In this document: in pieces, positions 1-6,977 of the stretch
Layout of the letters: the number at the start of each line of letters is the position of its first letter
Position numbering within the stretch: position 1 is the first letter of the stretch
Source of the DNA: Desulfobacteraceae bacterium
GTDB taxonomy: Bacteria; Desulfobacterota; Desulfobacteria; Desulfobacterales; Desulfosalsimonadaceae
Length of the DNA stretch: 10,662 nucleotides
Reading direction: 5' to 3'
NCBI GenBank assembly: GCA_011389605.1
Contig: JAABTZ010000056.1
Span: 1-10,662, forward strand
The notes under the pieces: model-generated
Told to the model about the DNA's origin: nothing
What the model saw: only the letters and a program-made list of their open reading frames with translations
Databases searched by the model: none
Made by a program: the position numbers and the translations under genes

Positions 1-276
1 ATATATGGTCATGGAAGGATAATTGACAAACTCCTGGTAGACCATGGATACATTTCGTTTCTGGACGGGAACCCGGGTAACGTCTTTTCCATCATAATAA
101 ACCATGCCCTTATCCGGGCGGTCAATGCCGCACATGATACGCAGAAGTGTTGTTTTTCCGGCACCCGTGGCCCCCAGAAGGGTTACAAAAGAACCATCTT
201 TGATTTCCATGGACACATCGCGTAAGGCGGGGGTTGCCTCATAGGATTTTTCGATATTGAAAACAGCGATTCCCAT
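1..276 (-). CDS. glpS: ABC importer ATP-binding subunit, glycerol-type (GlpS-like), N-terminal part
   Basis: The first 92 residues of an ABC transporter ATPase; the gene runs off the left edge, with the reading frame open to base 1. It would power solute uptake from the cytoplasmic face of the inner membrane. Seen directly: Walker A GATGAGKTT at residues 35-43, a beta-strand core before it, and a Q-loop YQEF at about 80-83. Signature, Walker B and H-loop lie outside the window. The stretch VPVQKRNVSMVYQ followed by FVNYPSMTIY is the pattern I recall for GlpS of the rhizobial glycerol importer GlpSTPQV. The glycerol genes next door support that substrate, but sugar ABC ATPases share much of this sequence, so the substrate is an inference. 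An in-frame ATG exists at 291, but the one at 276 has the better ribosome binding site. It lies 194 bp downstream of glpR on the same strand, with its own likely promoter. Confidence 0.85.
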   Translation of the reverse strand, partial: MGIAVFNIEKSYEATPALRDVSMEIKDGSFVTLLGATGAGKTTLLRIMCGIDRPDKGMVYYDGKDVTRVPVQKRNVSMVYQEFVNYPSMTIY

Positions 277-283
277 TTCAAGG

Positions 284-289
284 CTCTCC
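284..289 (-). promoter_or_regulatory. Shine-Dalgarno site favouring the 276 start of the ABC ATPase
   Basis: On the minus strand GGAGAG stands 7 nt before the ATG at 276. The alternative in-frame ATG at 291 has only AGGGATG about 13 nt away, which is too far for efficient initiation, so the shorter protein is preferred. Confidence 0.5.
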
Positions 290-382
290 ATGAAAAATGC
301 AAAACATCCCTGAAAGGCGGATAATTGATAAAAAGGCGGAGAAGAAATCCTTTACAGGTACCTTTGGCGACTTTTAACTGTT

Positions 383-411
383 TTCATAGCAGAACAAAAA
401 ATATTTCGCAA
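383..411 (-). promoter_or_regulatory. Candidate sigma-70 promoter for the ABC ATPase gene
   Basis: Reading the minus strand, TTGCGA (406-411) and TATGAA (383-388) are separated by exactly 17 nt, in an AT-rich stretch about 107 nt before the 276 start. This suggests the transporter genes are transcribed from their own promoter rather than only by read-through from glpR. The pattern was found by eye; no start-site data are available. Confidence 0.4.
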
Positions 412-451
412 GTGAAAATTTAAAAAATAATTCAAATTTTTCCGCAAATGA
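404..451. repeat. Imperfect 12-bp direct repeat overlapping the candidate glpS promoter
   Basis: TTTCGCAAGTGA (404-415) and TTCCGCAAATGA (440-451) match at 10 of 12 positions and are 36 bp apart. The first copy covers the candidate -35 box. Between them GTGAAAATTT (412-421) and AAATTTTTC (434-442) form a loose dyad. This could be a regulator site, possibly for GlpR, but AT-rich sequence produces such matches by chance. Confidence 0.2.
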
Positions 452-470
452 GCGGCAGGAAATTTTTTTT

Positions 471-1310
471 TCAAACAACATAGAGTTCAACCTCTGCACG
501 CTCCAAAGCATCTGCAAGCGGGGCCGGCGGCCGGCGGTCGGTAAACAGGGCTTGAATCTCCCCGATGCTTGCAAGGCGTACCATGGCGTTTCTGCTGAAC
601 TTGGTGTGATCGGCAGCCAGGAAAACCTTGCGGGAATTGTCAATTATGGCGCGGGCAGCGCGCACTTCCCGGTAATCGAAATCCAGAAGGGTGCCGTCGG
701 TATCTATGCCGCTGATTCCGATAATGCCAAAATCCACCCTGAACTGCTGGATAAAATCTATGGTCGCCTGCCCTATCAGCCCCCCGTCCCTGTGCCGAAG
801 CAGCCCCCCTGCCACAATAACTTCAATCTGTTCGTTTGCCGACAAGATATTGGCAACGTTTAAGTTGTTGGTTATCACAGTAAGGCGCTTGTGGTTGACA
901 AGGGCCTGGGCCACGGCCTCGGTTGTGGTGCCGATATTGATAAAAACCGAGGAATGGTCAGGTATCTGGGCAGCCACCAATTGTGCGATCTGCTGCTTTT
1001 GCCTGAAACAGATAATCTTGCGCTCTGTATAGGCGACATTTTCAGTGCTGGAAGCCATCCCGGCCCCGCCGTGAAAGCGCTGGATCACTCCCTGTTCACT
1101 GAGCACATTGATATCGCGCCTTATAGTCTGGGGGGTAACGTCAAACTCCCGGGCCAGATGCTCAATGGTGACAAACCCCTGGGCCTGGATCAAACTCTGG
1201 ATTCCAGCATGGCGGCCTGCCGGACCAAGCCGGGCACCGGAGTTTCCAACTATGCTCCTGTCGCTGTTTTCTTGCCCCCGGTTGCTTTCATTTACGGGCC
1301 GGAATGCCAT
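471..1310 (-). CDS. glpR: GlpR, glycerol-3-phosphate regulon repressor (DeoR family)
   Basis: A transcriptional repressor of glycerol catabolism whose E. coli homolog is relieved by glycerol-3-phosphate. The N-terminal DeoR helix-turn-helix lies at about residues 46-70 and contains VTPQTIRRDIN. It is followed by RFHGG at 78-82 and a sugar-phosphate-binding domain with NIGTTTEAVA at 125-134, TNNLNVAN, GGLLRHRDGGLIG and a GISGIDTDGTLLDFDYREVR block. From memory these track E. coli GlpR (252 aa) nearly motif by motif, including the C-terminal HTKFSRNAMV. At 279 aa it is longer only at the N-terminus: about 27 polar residues precede the point where E. coli GlpR begins to align. The start at 1310 is backed by AAGGAGG. 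It is divergent from glpA across 201 bp, an arrangement typical of a local repressor that may also control itself. Confidence 0.95.
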   Translation of the reverse strand: MAFRPVNESNRGQENSDRSIVGNSGARLGPAGRHAGIQSLIQAQGFVTIEHLAREFDVTPQTIRRDINVLSEQGVIQRFHGGAGMASSTENVAYTERKIICFRQKQQIAQLVAAQIPDHSSVFINIGTTTEAVAQALVNHKRLTVITNNLNVANILSANEQIEVIVAGGLLRHRDGGLIGQATIDFIQQFRVDFGIIGISGIDTDGTLLDFDYREVRAARAIIDNSRKVFLAADHTKFSRNAMVRLASIGEIQALFTDRRPPAPLADALERAEVELYVV

Positions 1311-1314
1311 GCAG

Positions 1315-1321
1315 CCTCCTT
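1315..1321 (-). promoter_or_regulatory. Strong ribosome binding site fixing the glpR start
   Basis: AAGGAGG on the minus strand, 4 nt before the ATG at 1310. It supports the N-terminally extended GlpR; I saw no comparable site at a position matching the shorter E. coli start. Confidence 0.6.
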
Positions 1322-1361
1322 AAAAAAACTTCCGGAATCTCGACATGCCACCTTATGTAAC

Positions 1362-1396
1362 AAAATGAAAAAAATTTTTCATTTTCGAAAATTTTC
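1362..1396. promoter_or_regulatory. Cluster of perfect AT-rich palindromes between glpR and glpA; candidate GlpR operator
   Basis: Three overlapping dyads: AAAATGAAAAA (1362-1372) with TTTTTCATTTT (1375-1385), an 11-bp perfect inverted repeat around AA; TTTTCGAAAA (1382-1391); and GAAAATTTTC (1387-1396). The position, between divergent repressor and dehydrogenase genes, suits an operator controlling both. The E. coli GlpR site, as I recall it, is also a dyad with ATGTTCG half-sites. The match here is only partial (ATTTTCG), so assignment to GlpR rests mainly on context. Confidence 0.4.
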
Positions 1397-1408
1397 CAGT
1401 GACATGCC

Positions 1409-1436
1409 TTGCTGTCTGTGTTATTAATCGTAATTA
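1409..1436 (+). promoter_or_regulatory. Weak candidate promoter for glpABK
   Basis: TTGCTG (1409-1414), a 16-nt spacer and TAATTA (1431-1436), just downstream of the palindrome cluster and 75 nt before the glpA start. The hexamers are mediocre. Only the placement next to the presumed operator makes it worth noting. Confidence 0.22.
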
Positions 1437-1511
1437 TTTTCACTTTAGATAAGATTATCATAACACCCAAGGCTTATTTTCACAAGCAAAAACCCTGTTT
1501 CAGGGGGGCTG

Positions 1512-3077
1512 ATGCAGACCCGTGTACTTATAATAGGAGCTGGGGCCACCGGCACCGCTTTGGCCGGGGATCTTGCCCTGCGGGGGATAGACTGCATTCT
1601 GGTTGAAAAAGGCGATGTTAATGCAGGCGCATCCGGTTCAAATCACGGGCTTTTGCACAGCGGGGCCCGCTATATTTTGTCTGATCCGGCCGCGGCCGCG
1701 GAATGCTGCGCTGAAAACCGCATTTTAAAAAAAATCGCCCCCCAGTGCATCGAGGACACGGGCGGTATTTTTGTGGCCGTAAAAGGCGATGATGAAAAAT
1801 ATATCTCGGATTTTCCCGATGCCTGCAAAAAGTGCGGCATTCCCGTGCAGGCCCTGGATTTAAAGCAGGCCCGTCAGATGGAACCGGCGTTATCCGCGCA
1901 AATAATTGCCGCATTTTTAGTCGATGATGCAGCCATTGATCCCTTTAAACTTTCCCTGGACAATCTTTGCCGGGCACAGCAGCACGGGGCCCGCCTGCTG
2001 TGCCGTCATCGGGTTACATCATTTGAAACAGGCAGCGGAGGCATCAGGCGCACTCATGTCACGGACCTGCAAACAGGCAAAAAATTTTCAATTGAAGCTC
2101 AAATCGTGGTCAATGCAGCAGGGGCCTGGGCGGATATCATTGCAAGATGTGCCGGCGTACAGATGCAAATGCACTACTCCAAGGGAAGCCTGGTCGTCAC
2201 CCAGGGGCGCATAACCAGCCGGGTGGTAAACCGTCTGCGCATGCCCACCGATGGTGATATACTGGTTCCCGGGGGGACTGTCTCCATTCTGGGCACTACC
2301 TCCGAACGGGTAAGCTCACCGGATCTCATCTATCCGGAAGTTCATGAAATCGATGCCATCATCGACCAGGGATCGGCAATGATCCCAGAACTGGCCGAGA
2401 TTTCCTACATCCGGGCCTACTGCGGAGTTCGCCCGCTGCCGGCCGAGGCTGACGAAAACAGTCAGGAGCAGGACGACCGGGCCGTAAGCCGGGGCTATGA
2501 GCTTATCGATCATCAACGACAGCCCGAAGAGCTTGCCAACTTCATTACCATAACCGGCGGCAAACTGACTACCTGCCGGTTGATGGCTGAAAAAACAGCC
2601 GATCTTGTATGCAAAAAACTCGGCATACAAGCGGTTTGCAGCACCCAAACCGAGCCGGTACCGGATGCCGTTGATTCAAAATGGACAAAACCCGGCCTGT
2701 CTCCGGCTGTATGGATTAACGAAAACCGGTGCAAAGAGCCCCTGCTTTGCGAGTGCGAAATGGTTCCCGAAAGTGTTGTCAGGCAGATTGCAGAAACCAT
2801 TGCCGCAAAGAAGAAGGCTCCCGGCCTTAATGACATAAGCCTTCGCAGCCGCATAGGCAAGGGGCCCTGCCAGGGCACTGTCTGCAGTATGCGAATAACG
2901 GCGTATCTCTACGACCAGGGATATATGGACGATAGGCGTGGTACTGATGATCTGCGCTCTTTTTTAAAAGAGCGGTGGCGTGGACAGCAGCCCCTTGCCT
3001 GGAACAACCGCCTGGCAAGGGCCGAGTTAATGGAGGCTATGCACTGCGGGCTGTTTTGCCTTGAGCTGCAGCTTTGA
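1512..3077 (+). CDS. glpA: GlpA, anaerobic glycerol-3-phosphate dehydrogenase subunit A
   Basis: The catalytic flavoprotein oxidising sn-glycerol-3-phosphate to dihydroxyacetone phosphate, working with GlpB. The N-terminal FAD-binding motif is VLIIGAGATG (5-14). SGSNHGLLHSGARY (41-54) is the conserved flavin/substrate segment of the family; VVNAAGAWAD, ILVPGGTVSILGTTS and ITGGKLTT (about 347-354) continue the DAO fold. A C-terminal BFD-type 2Fe-2S domain is marked by CEC (C413, C415) and GPCQGTVC (C453, C458), then SFLKERWRGQQPLAW. The 521 residues compare with about 540 in E. coli GlpA, so the gene looks complete. GGGGGG at 1503-1508 lies 3 nt before the ATG and can serve as a G-rich ribosome binding site. 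It is first in the glpA-glpB-glpK run, divergent from glpR. Its stop codon overlaps a 12-bp palindrome, GATGGCGCCATC (3076-3087). Confidence 0.96.
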   Translation: MQTRVLIIGAGATGTALAGDLALRGIDCILVEKGDVNAGASGSNHGLLHSGARYILSDPAAAAECCAENRILKKIAPQCIEDTGGIFVAVKGDDEKYISDFPDACKKCGIPVQALDLKQARQMEPALSAQIIAAFLVDDAAIDPFKLSLDNLCRAQQHGARLLCRHRVTSFETGSGGIRRTHVTDLQTGKKFSIEAQIVVNAAGAWADIIARCAGVQMQMHYSKGSLVVTQGRITSRVVNRLRMPTDGDILVPGGTVSILGTTSERVSSPDLIYPEVHEIDAIIDQGSAMIPELAEISYIRAYCGVRPLPAEADENSQEQDDRAVSRGYELIDHQRQPEELANFITITGGKLTTCRLMAEKTADLVCKKLGIQAVCSTQTEPVPDAVDSKWTKPGLSPAVWINENRCKEPLLCECEMVPESVVRQIAETIAAKKKAPGLNDISLRSRIGKGPCQGTVCSMRITAYLYDQGYMDDRRGTDDLRSFLKERWRGQQPLAWNNRLARAELMEAMHCGLFCLELQL

Positions 3078-3096
3078 TGGCGCCATCTAAAATCAA

Positions 3097-3114
3097 ACTT
3101 TTTACGAAGCCGTC
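3097..3114 (+). repeat. Solo copy of the dispersed REP-like repeat, inside the glpA-glpB gap
   Basis: ACTTTTTACGAAGCCGTC is identical over 18 bases to 7901-7918, and its complement matches 8807-8823 over 17 bases. It sits in the 91-bp gap between glpA and glpB, genes that are close or overlapping in E. coli. No partner arm in opposite orientation is obvious; the glpA-stop palindrome at 3076-3087 precedes it by 9 bp. The rest of the gap shows only the glpB ribosome binding site. Confidence 0.75.
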
Positions 3115-3168
3115 AGCTTTAAATGATCGCAACCTTGCCCCGCATTTACCAAAGCCTGAAAGGATTGC

Positions 3169-4458
3169 ATGAACAGCCAGAGAGCAGATATTGACTGCGA
3201 CCTGATGGTAATAGGTACTGGCATGGCAGGTATGGCCACAGCCATGTTTGCCGCGAAAAAAGGAATCAAAGCCGTCCAGGTCGGCGTTGCAGGACAGCTT
3301 GGTTTTGCCAGCGGCCTTATTGACGTGCTCGGCATTTACCCAGTGGCCGGAGGAAGGGTTGTGGAAAACCCATGGCAGGCAATCACCAGCCTTGGCCGTA
3401 AGGAACCGAAGCACCCCTATGCCATGATTCAATCCAATGAAATCCGGACTTCGGTCAATGCTGTGCTGGAATTCCTTGGCCGGGCGGACTACCCTTACGT
3501 GTGCCAAAAAGAAAACAACATGGTCATGCCGACTTCTGCCGGCACCATTAAACCAACCTATGCCGTACCCCATACCATGGCTTACGGGCCTGCGGCCATG
3601 GCCCGAAAAGAACCCTGCCTGGTAATTGATTTCAAAAGCTTAAAGGGCTATAGCAGCCGCCAGATCGCCGAAAATCTTTCCCGGTCATGGCCGGGGCTGC
3701 GCCCGGTGAGCATAGGATTTCCCGAAGCCGCTACAGAGATGTATTCAGAGCGCATGGCACGGTCTCTTGAAAACCCCCGCATCCGTGAAAAACTCGCAGA
3801 TCTCATAGCTCCGCATATCGGGGATGCATGTTCGGTTGCAATGCCGGCGCTACTCGGTGTTTTTCGTACCCTTGAAGTAACAGAAGACTTAAGCCGCGCC
3901 CTGGGCCTGCCGGTTTTTGAAATTCCAACCATGCTGCCGGGGGCTGCCGGCATACGGTTAAAGGAAATATTTGAACAGCATTTGCCGGAAATGGGAATTA
4001 CTTCTTTTTTTCAACACAAGGTTCGAAACCTTTCTCGAAAAAAAGGCGGCGGATGGATATTTGAAGTAGAAGGGATGAATTTTTCACGGCTTGTTTCAGC
4101 AAAGACTGCTATTGTATGCAGCGGGCGGTTCCTTGGAGGAGGCCTGCATGCTGACAGACACGGAATAAAAGAAACCATTTTCAGCCTTCCGATTGCCCAG
4201 GCCCCTGAGCGGGCATCCTGGCACCAACGGGACATGCTTGATCCCGCAGGACATCGTGTAAACCGTTCCGGCATAGCTGTTGACCGAGACTTCAGGCCGT
4301 CAGATTCAAATGGCAGGCCAGTCTATCCGGATCTGTTTGCCGCTGGCACGATACTTGCCGGCCAGGACTGGATGCGGCAGAAATGCGGCAGCGGACTGGC
4401 TATTGCAACGGCATACGCAGCATTCAATGCCTGCAACAATTTTCTGGAAAAAGCATAA
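3169..4458 (+). CDS. glpB: GlpB, anaerobic glycerol-3-phosphate dehydrogenase subunit B
   Basis: The partner flavoprotein subunit of GlpA, taking part in electron transfer from glycerol-3-phosphate oxidation. Seen: an N-terminal dinucleotide-binding motif VIGTGMAGMATA (14-25), GFASGLIDVLG (45-55), the HPYAMI block, and a C-terminal SGRFLGGGLHADRHGIKETI (318-337) that matches the GlpB pattern of E. coli (419 aa) as I recall it. The end carries LFAAGTILAGQDW and CGSGLAIATAYAA, where the family has a glycine-rich flavin-binding segment. Length, 429 aa, is normal. AAAGGA lies 5 nt before the ATG. It follows glpA after 91 bp containing a dispersed repeat, and precedes glpK by 96 bp. In enterobacteria glpC, the FeS membrane-anchoring subunit, would come next; it is absent here, so the route of electrons to the membrane is not shown by this window. 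Confidence 0.93.
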   Translation: MNSQRADIDCDLMVIGTGMAGMATAMFAAKKGIKAVQVGVAGQLGFASGLIDVLGIYPVAGGRVVENPWQAITSLGRKEPKHPYAMIQSNEIRTSVNAVLEFLGRADYPYVCQKENNMVMPTSAGTIKPTYAVPHTMAYGPAAMARKEPCLVIDFKSLKGYSSRQIAENLSRSWPGLRPVSIGFPEAATEMYSERMARSLENPRIREKLADLIAPHIGDACSVAMPALLGVFRTLEVTEDLSRALGLPVFEIPTMLPGAAGIRLKEIFEQHLPEMGITSFFQHKVRNLSRKKGGGWIFEVEGMNFSRLVSAKTAIVCSGRFLGGGLHADRHGIKETIFSLPIAQAPERASWHQRDMLDPAGHRVNRSGIAVDRDFRPSDSNGRPVYPDLFAAGTILAGQDWMRQKCGSGLAIATAYAAFNACNNFLEKA

Positions 4459-4554
4459 GCGGCAATATCTTAAGGGGTACCGGCCAGGGCATTGTTATGA
4501 TATGATCTATTTTAAAATCCTGTCATAAATTCAAACCAAAGGAGGTTTGCTGCC

Positions 4555-6066
4555 ATGGGCGACTACATTGGGGCTTTGGATCTGGGAACCACCAGCAACC
4601 GGTTTATTGTGTTTGACCGGCGGGGCCGGATTGTGGGATCGGCCCAGAAGGAACATGAGCAGATATTTCCAAGGCCTGGCTGGGTGGAACACAATCCCTT
4701 GGAAATATGGGAAAACACCGGAGACGTAATCCGCGGCGCCCTTTCCAAAACCGGTCTGAAGGGGGCCGATATCGAGGCCATCGGAATTACAAATCAGCGC
4801 GAGACCAGCCTTGTATGGGACAGGCGGACAGGAAAGCCTTACATGAACGCCATTGTCTGGCAGGACACCCGCACAGACGAAATGTGCAAGAACCTGGCCA
4901 AAGAAGGCGGCCAGGACCGCTTTCGGGAAAAAACCGGACTGCCTCTTTCCACCTATTTTTCCGGGCCCAAGCTGCGCTGGATACTTGATAGCACCGATTC
5001 GGCACGAAAAGGGGTGCAAAAAGGCGAGGCCCTGTTTGGTACCATTGAATCCTGGATTATCTGGTGGCTTACCGGGGGGCCGGGTGGCGGTGCTCATGTC
5101 ACTGATGTTACCAATGCCTGCAGAACCCTGCTCATGAACATTGAAACGCTTGACTGGGATCCGGATATCCTCGGGGCATTAAACATTCCTGACAGCATCC
5201 TGCCGTCCATTGTGCCTTCCATTGATCCCGAGACCTGGGGTACCACAAGAAAAGACGGCCCTTTTGGGACTGAAATACCGGTATGCGGGGCCCTGGGAGA
5301 TCAGCAGGCAGCTCTGATGGGTCAGGCCTGCTTTGAAAAAGGCGGGGCCAAAAATACATACGGAACAGGATGCTTTCTTCTGCTTAACACCGGCACAGAG
5401 CCAGTTTTCAGTCGCCACGGCATGCTCACCACCCTGGCCTATCAGATTCGGGGCCAAGAACCGGTCTACTGCCTGGAAGGCTCCATTGCCGTTGCAGGAG
5501 CCCTTGTCCAGTGGCTCCGCGACAACCTGGAATTCATCGAGCACGCCGCGGAGATCGAACCCCTTGCAAGATCGGTTGCAGACAACGGGGGTGCCTACAT
5601 TGTCCCGGCTTTTTCCGGGCTGTTTGCCCCTTACTGGCGCTCGGATGCCAGGGGGGTAATAGCCGGGCTGACCCGATATATAAAAAGAGGGCATATCGCA
5701 CGGGCTGTTCTTGAAGCTGTGGCCTATCAGACCCTGGACGTGGCAGAAGCCATGGAAAAGGATTCAGGGGTTAAAATGGAGAGTCTCAAGGTTGACGGAG
5801 GCATGGTCGTAAACGAGCTTCTTATGCAGTTTCAGGCAGATATTCTGGGCATCCCTGTGGTTCGCCCCAAAATTACTGAAACCACTGCCCTGGGTGCTGC
5901 ATCCGCAGCTGCTCTTGCCATCGGAATGGCCGAGGGCATTGAAGAACTTAAGGAAAACTGGCGCCTGGACAAAACCTGGAATCCCGGCATGGACAGCCAG
6001 CAGCGCCAAAATGGAATCCAGGGTTGGAAAAAGGCAGTGGAGCGCACCTACAACTGGATCGACTAA
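4555..6066 (+). CDS. glpK: GlpK, glycerol kinase (FGGY family)
   Basis: Phosphorylates glycerol with ATP to glycerol-3-phosphate, the substrate of the GlpAB dehydrogenase encoded just upstream. At 503 aa it matches the family length (502 in E. coli). Two FGGY domains: the N-terminal one with LDLGTTSNR (8-16), PGWVEHNPLEIW, GITNQRETSLVW and IVWQDTRT; the C-terminal one with GDQQAALMGQ (catalytic Asp at about 249), NTYGTGCFLL, PAFSGLFAPYW, VDGGMVVNELLMQFQADILG and TALGAASAAALAIG. Oddity: the phosphate-binding loop reads LGTTSNR where most glycerol kinases have QGTTSSR. AAAGGAGG at 4538-4545, 9 nt upstream, supports this start. The 96-bp gap to glpB holds no clear terminator, so co-transcription with glpAB is likely. 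The TAA stop overlaps the stop of the opposing metallohydrolase gene. Confidence 0.97.
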   Translation: MGDYIGALDLGTTSNRFIVFDRRGRIVGSAQKEHEQIFPRPGWVEHNPLEIWENTGDVIRGALSKTGLKGADIEAIGITNQRETSLVWDRRTGKPYMNAIVWQDTRTDEMCKNLAKEGGQDRFREKTGLPLSTYFSGPKLRWILDSTDSARKGVQKGEALFGTIESWIIWWLTGGPGGGAHVTDVTNACRTLLMNIETLDWDPDILGALNIPDSILPSIVPSIDPETWGTTRKDGPFGTEIPVCGALGDQQAALMGQACFEKGGAKNTYGTGCFLLLNTGTEPVFSRHGMLTTLAYQIRGQEPVYCLEGSIAVAGALVQWLRDNLEFIEHAAEIEPLARSVADNGGAYIVPAFSGLFAPYWRSDARGVIAGLTRYIKRGHIARAVLEAVAYQTLDVAEAMEKDSGVKMESLKVDGGMVVNELLMQFQADILGIPVVRPKITETTALGAASAAALAIGMAEGIEELKENWRLDKTWNPGMDSQQRQNGIQGWKKAVERTYNWID

Positions 6067-6968
6067 GACCTCCCCTGTTTTTTGCTCACGAAATTAACCA
6101 TCTGTCCGATAATCATGTAAATGATTTTCTCGGGCAGAAAATCCGAAGGGGCCTTTTGCATCCTTTCGGCTGTCAGCTGTTTTGCTGCTTGTTCCGGATC
6201 ATTATTCTGCTCAAGGGCTTGTTCGATCTGCCGGCGAAAATCAGCGGCCGCCCGTGCTGACTTCTGCAAAAACTCTTTGGCCTCTTGCTGTGTGCGGGCC
6301 CCGTAATGCTCCCCCAGATAGACATCCACATCCAGAGCTGCCATTTTTTCCAGGCTCTGCTGATATTTGTCAAAATCGGAATTGGCGGCGGTAAAAATTT
6401 CGTCCCCCAGGGCAATGCCTCCGGCATCCGATGCAAACAAAGCCTTTTGCTCCGGCACATACACGGCAACAGAGCACGGTGAATGCCCGGGCACCTCAAG
6501 GATTTCAAGGGTCAGGTCCCCGCAGACGATTTTTTGGCCTTCTTCCAGGACATCTTCAACCTCAATTCCTGAAAAATCAGCAAAGCCGCTTTCTGCGGCA
6601 AGATGCAGCCGGTCATGGCGCTTTAACTGCTCATGGTTCATGGCACAAATGGCTTCAACCACCTTTGGCTTGACAAGCAATGCTTTTGCCGGGGCCGATG
6701 CGGCCACCTTTGCCCATGGCCACTGTTTTTTAAAAAACGGCACAATGCCGCAGTGGTCAAAATGGGAGTGAAGAATCACGATTCTTTTGATTTTTTCAAC
6801 ATCCACGGCCATATCCCGAATCTGATCCATGACATCGGGCACGATATAGGCCATTCCGCCCCCGATCAGTGCGGCCTGGCTTCCACCGTCTAAAAAATAC
6901 ACATTGGATTCCCTTCGCCCCAGAAGAGTGATTTTATCCGTGACTTTTCCTGCCTGCTGAATTTTCAT
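6063..6968 (-). CDS. MBL-fold metallohydrolase
   Basis: A metallo-beta-lactamase-fold hydrolase of unknown substrate. The dinuclear metal site is complete: HSHFDH at 67-72 (the HxHxDH motif), H162 in PGHSPCS, D181 in SDAGG and H221 in GEHYG. This layout is typical of glyoxalase II-like and general thioester/ester hydrolases of the superfamily. The C-terminal 80 residues are helical and charged (QQEAKEFLQKSARAAADFRRQ onward, part quoted) with no fold I recognise. No signal peptide. AGGGGG stands 5 nt before the ATG. It begins only 9 nt after the crotonase gene, so the two are surely one transcript; acyl-CoA thioester hydrolysis would fit that partner but is a guess. Its TAG (6063-6065) overlaps glpK's TAA (6064-6066) in convergent orientation, with no terminator between them. 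Confidence 0.88.
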   Translation of the reverse strand: MKIQQAGKVTDKITLLGRRESNVYFLDGGSQAALIGGGMAYIVPDVMDQIRDMAVDVEKIKRIVILHSHFDHCGIVPFFKKQWPWAKVAASAPAKALLVKPKVVEAICAMNHEQLKRHDRLHLAAESGFADFSGIEVEDVLEEGQKIVCGDLTLEILEVPGHSPCSVAVYVPEQKALFASDAGGIALGDEIFTAANSDFDKYQQSLEKMAALDVDVYLGEHYGARTQQEAKEFLQKSARAAADFRRQIEQALEQNNDPEQAAKQLTAERMQKAPSDFLPEKIIYMIIGQMVNFVSKKQGRS

Positions 6969-6977
6969 GCAAACCCC

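Noticed and set aside
434..470. Possible terminator after glpR: CCGC/GCGG stem near A/T runs
   Set aside because: Stem of only 4 bp on the glpR strand and no clean T-run after it; the T-run seen belongs to the other strand, which has no gene to end there.
891..1427. 178-aa plus-strand ORF across glpR and its upstream region
   Set aside because: Antisense to the GlpR frame, which matches its family throughout.
3076..3087. GATGGCGCCATC palindrome as glpA terminator
   Set aside because: No loop and no T-run follows directly; glpB and glpK lie downstream on the same strand, so termination here is unlikely.
3037..3573. 178-aa minus-strand ORF across the glpA-glpB junction
   Set aside because: Antisense to both dehydrogenase genes and spans the repeat; no recognisable domain.
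4492..4518. TTGTTA ... TAAAAT as a separate glpK promoter
   Set aside because: Spacer is only 15 nt and the hexamers are weak; co-transcription with glpAB is simpler.
4531..5097. 188-aa minus-strand ORF opposite glpK
   Set aside because: Antisense shadow of a clear glycerol kinase; Pro/Gly/Cys-rich translation without motifs and no ribosome binding site of note.
5179..5694. 171-aa minus-strand ORF opposite glpK
   Set aside because: Same reason: an antisense frame of a strongly conserved gene, with low-complexity composition.
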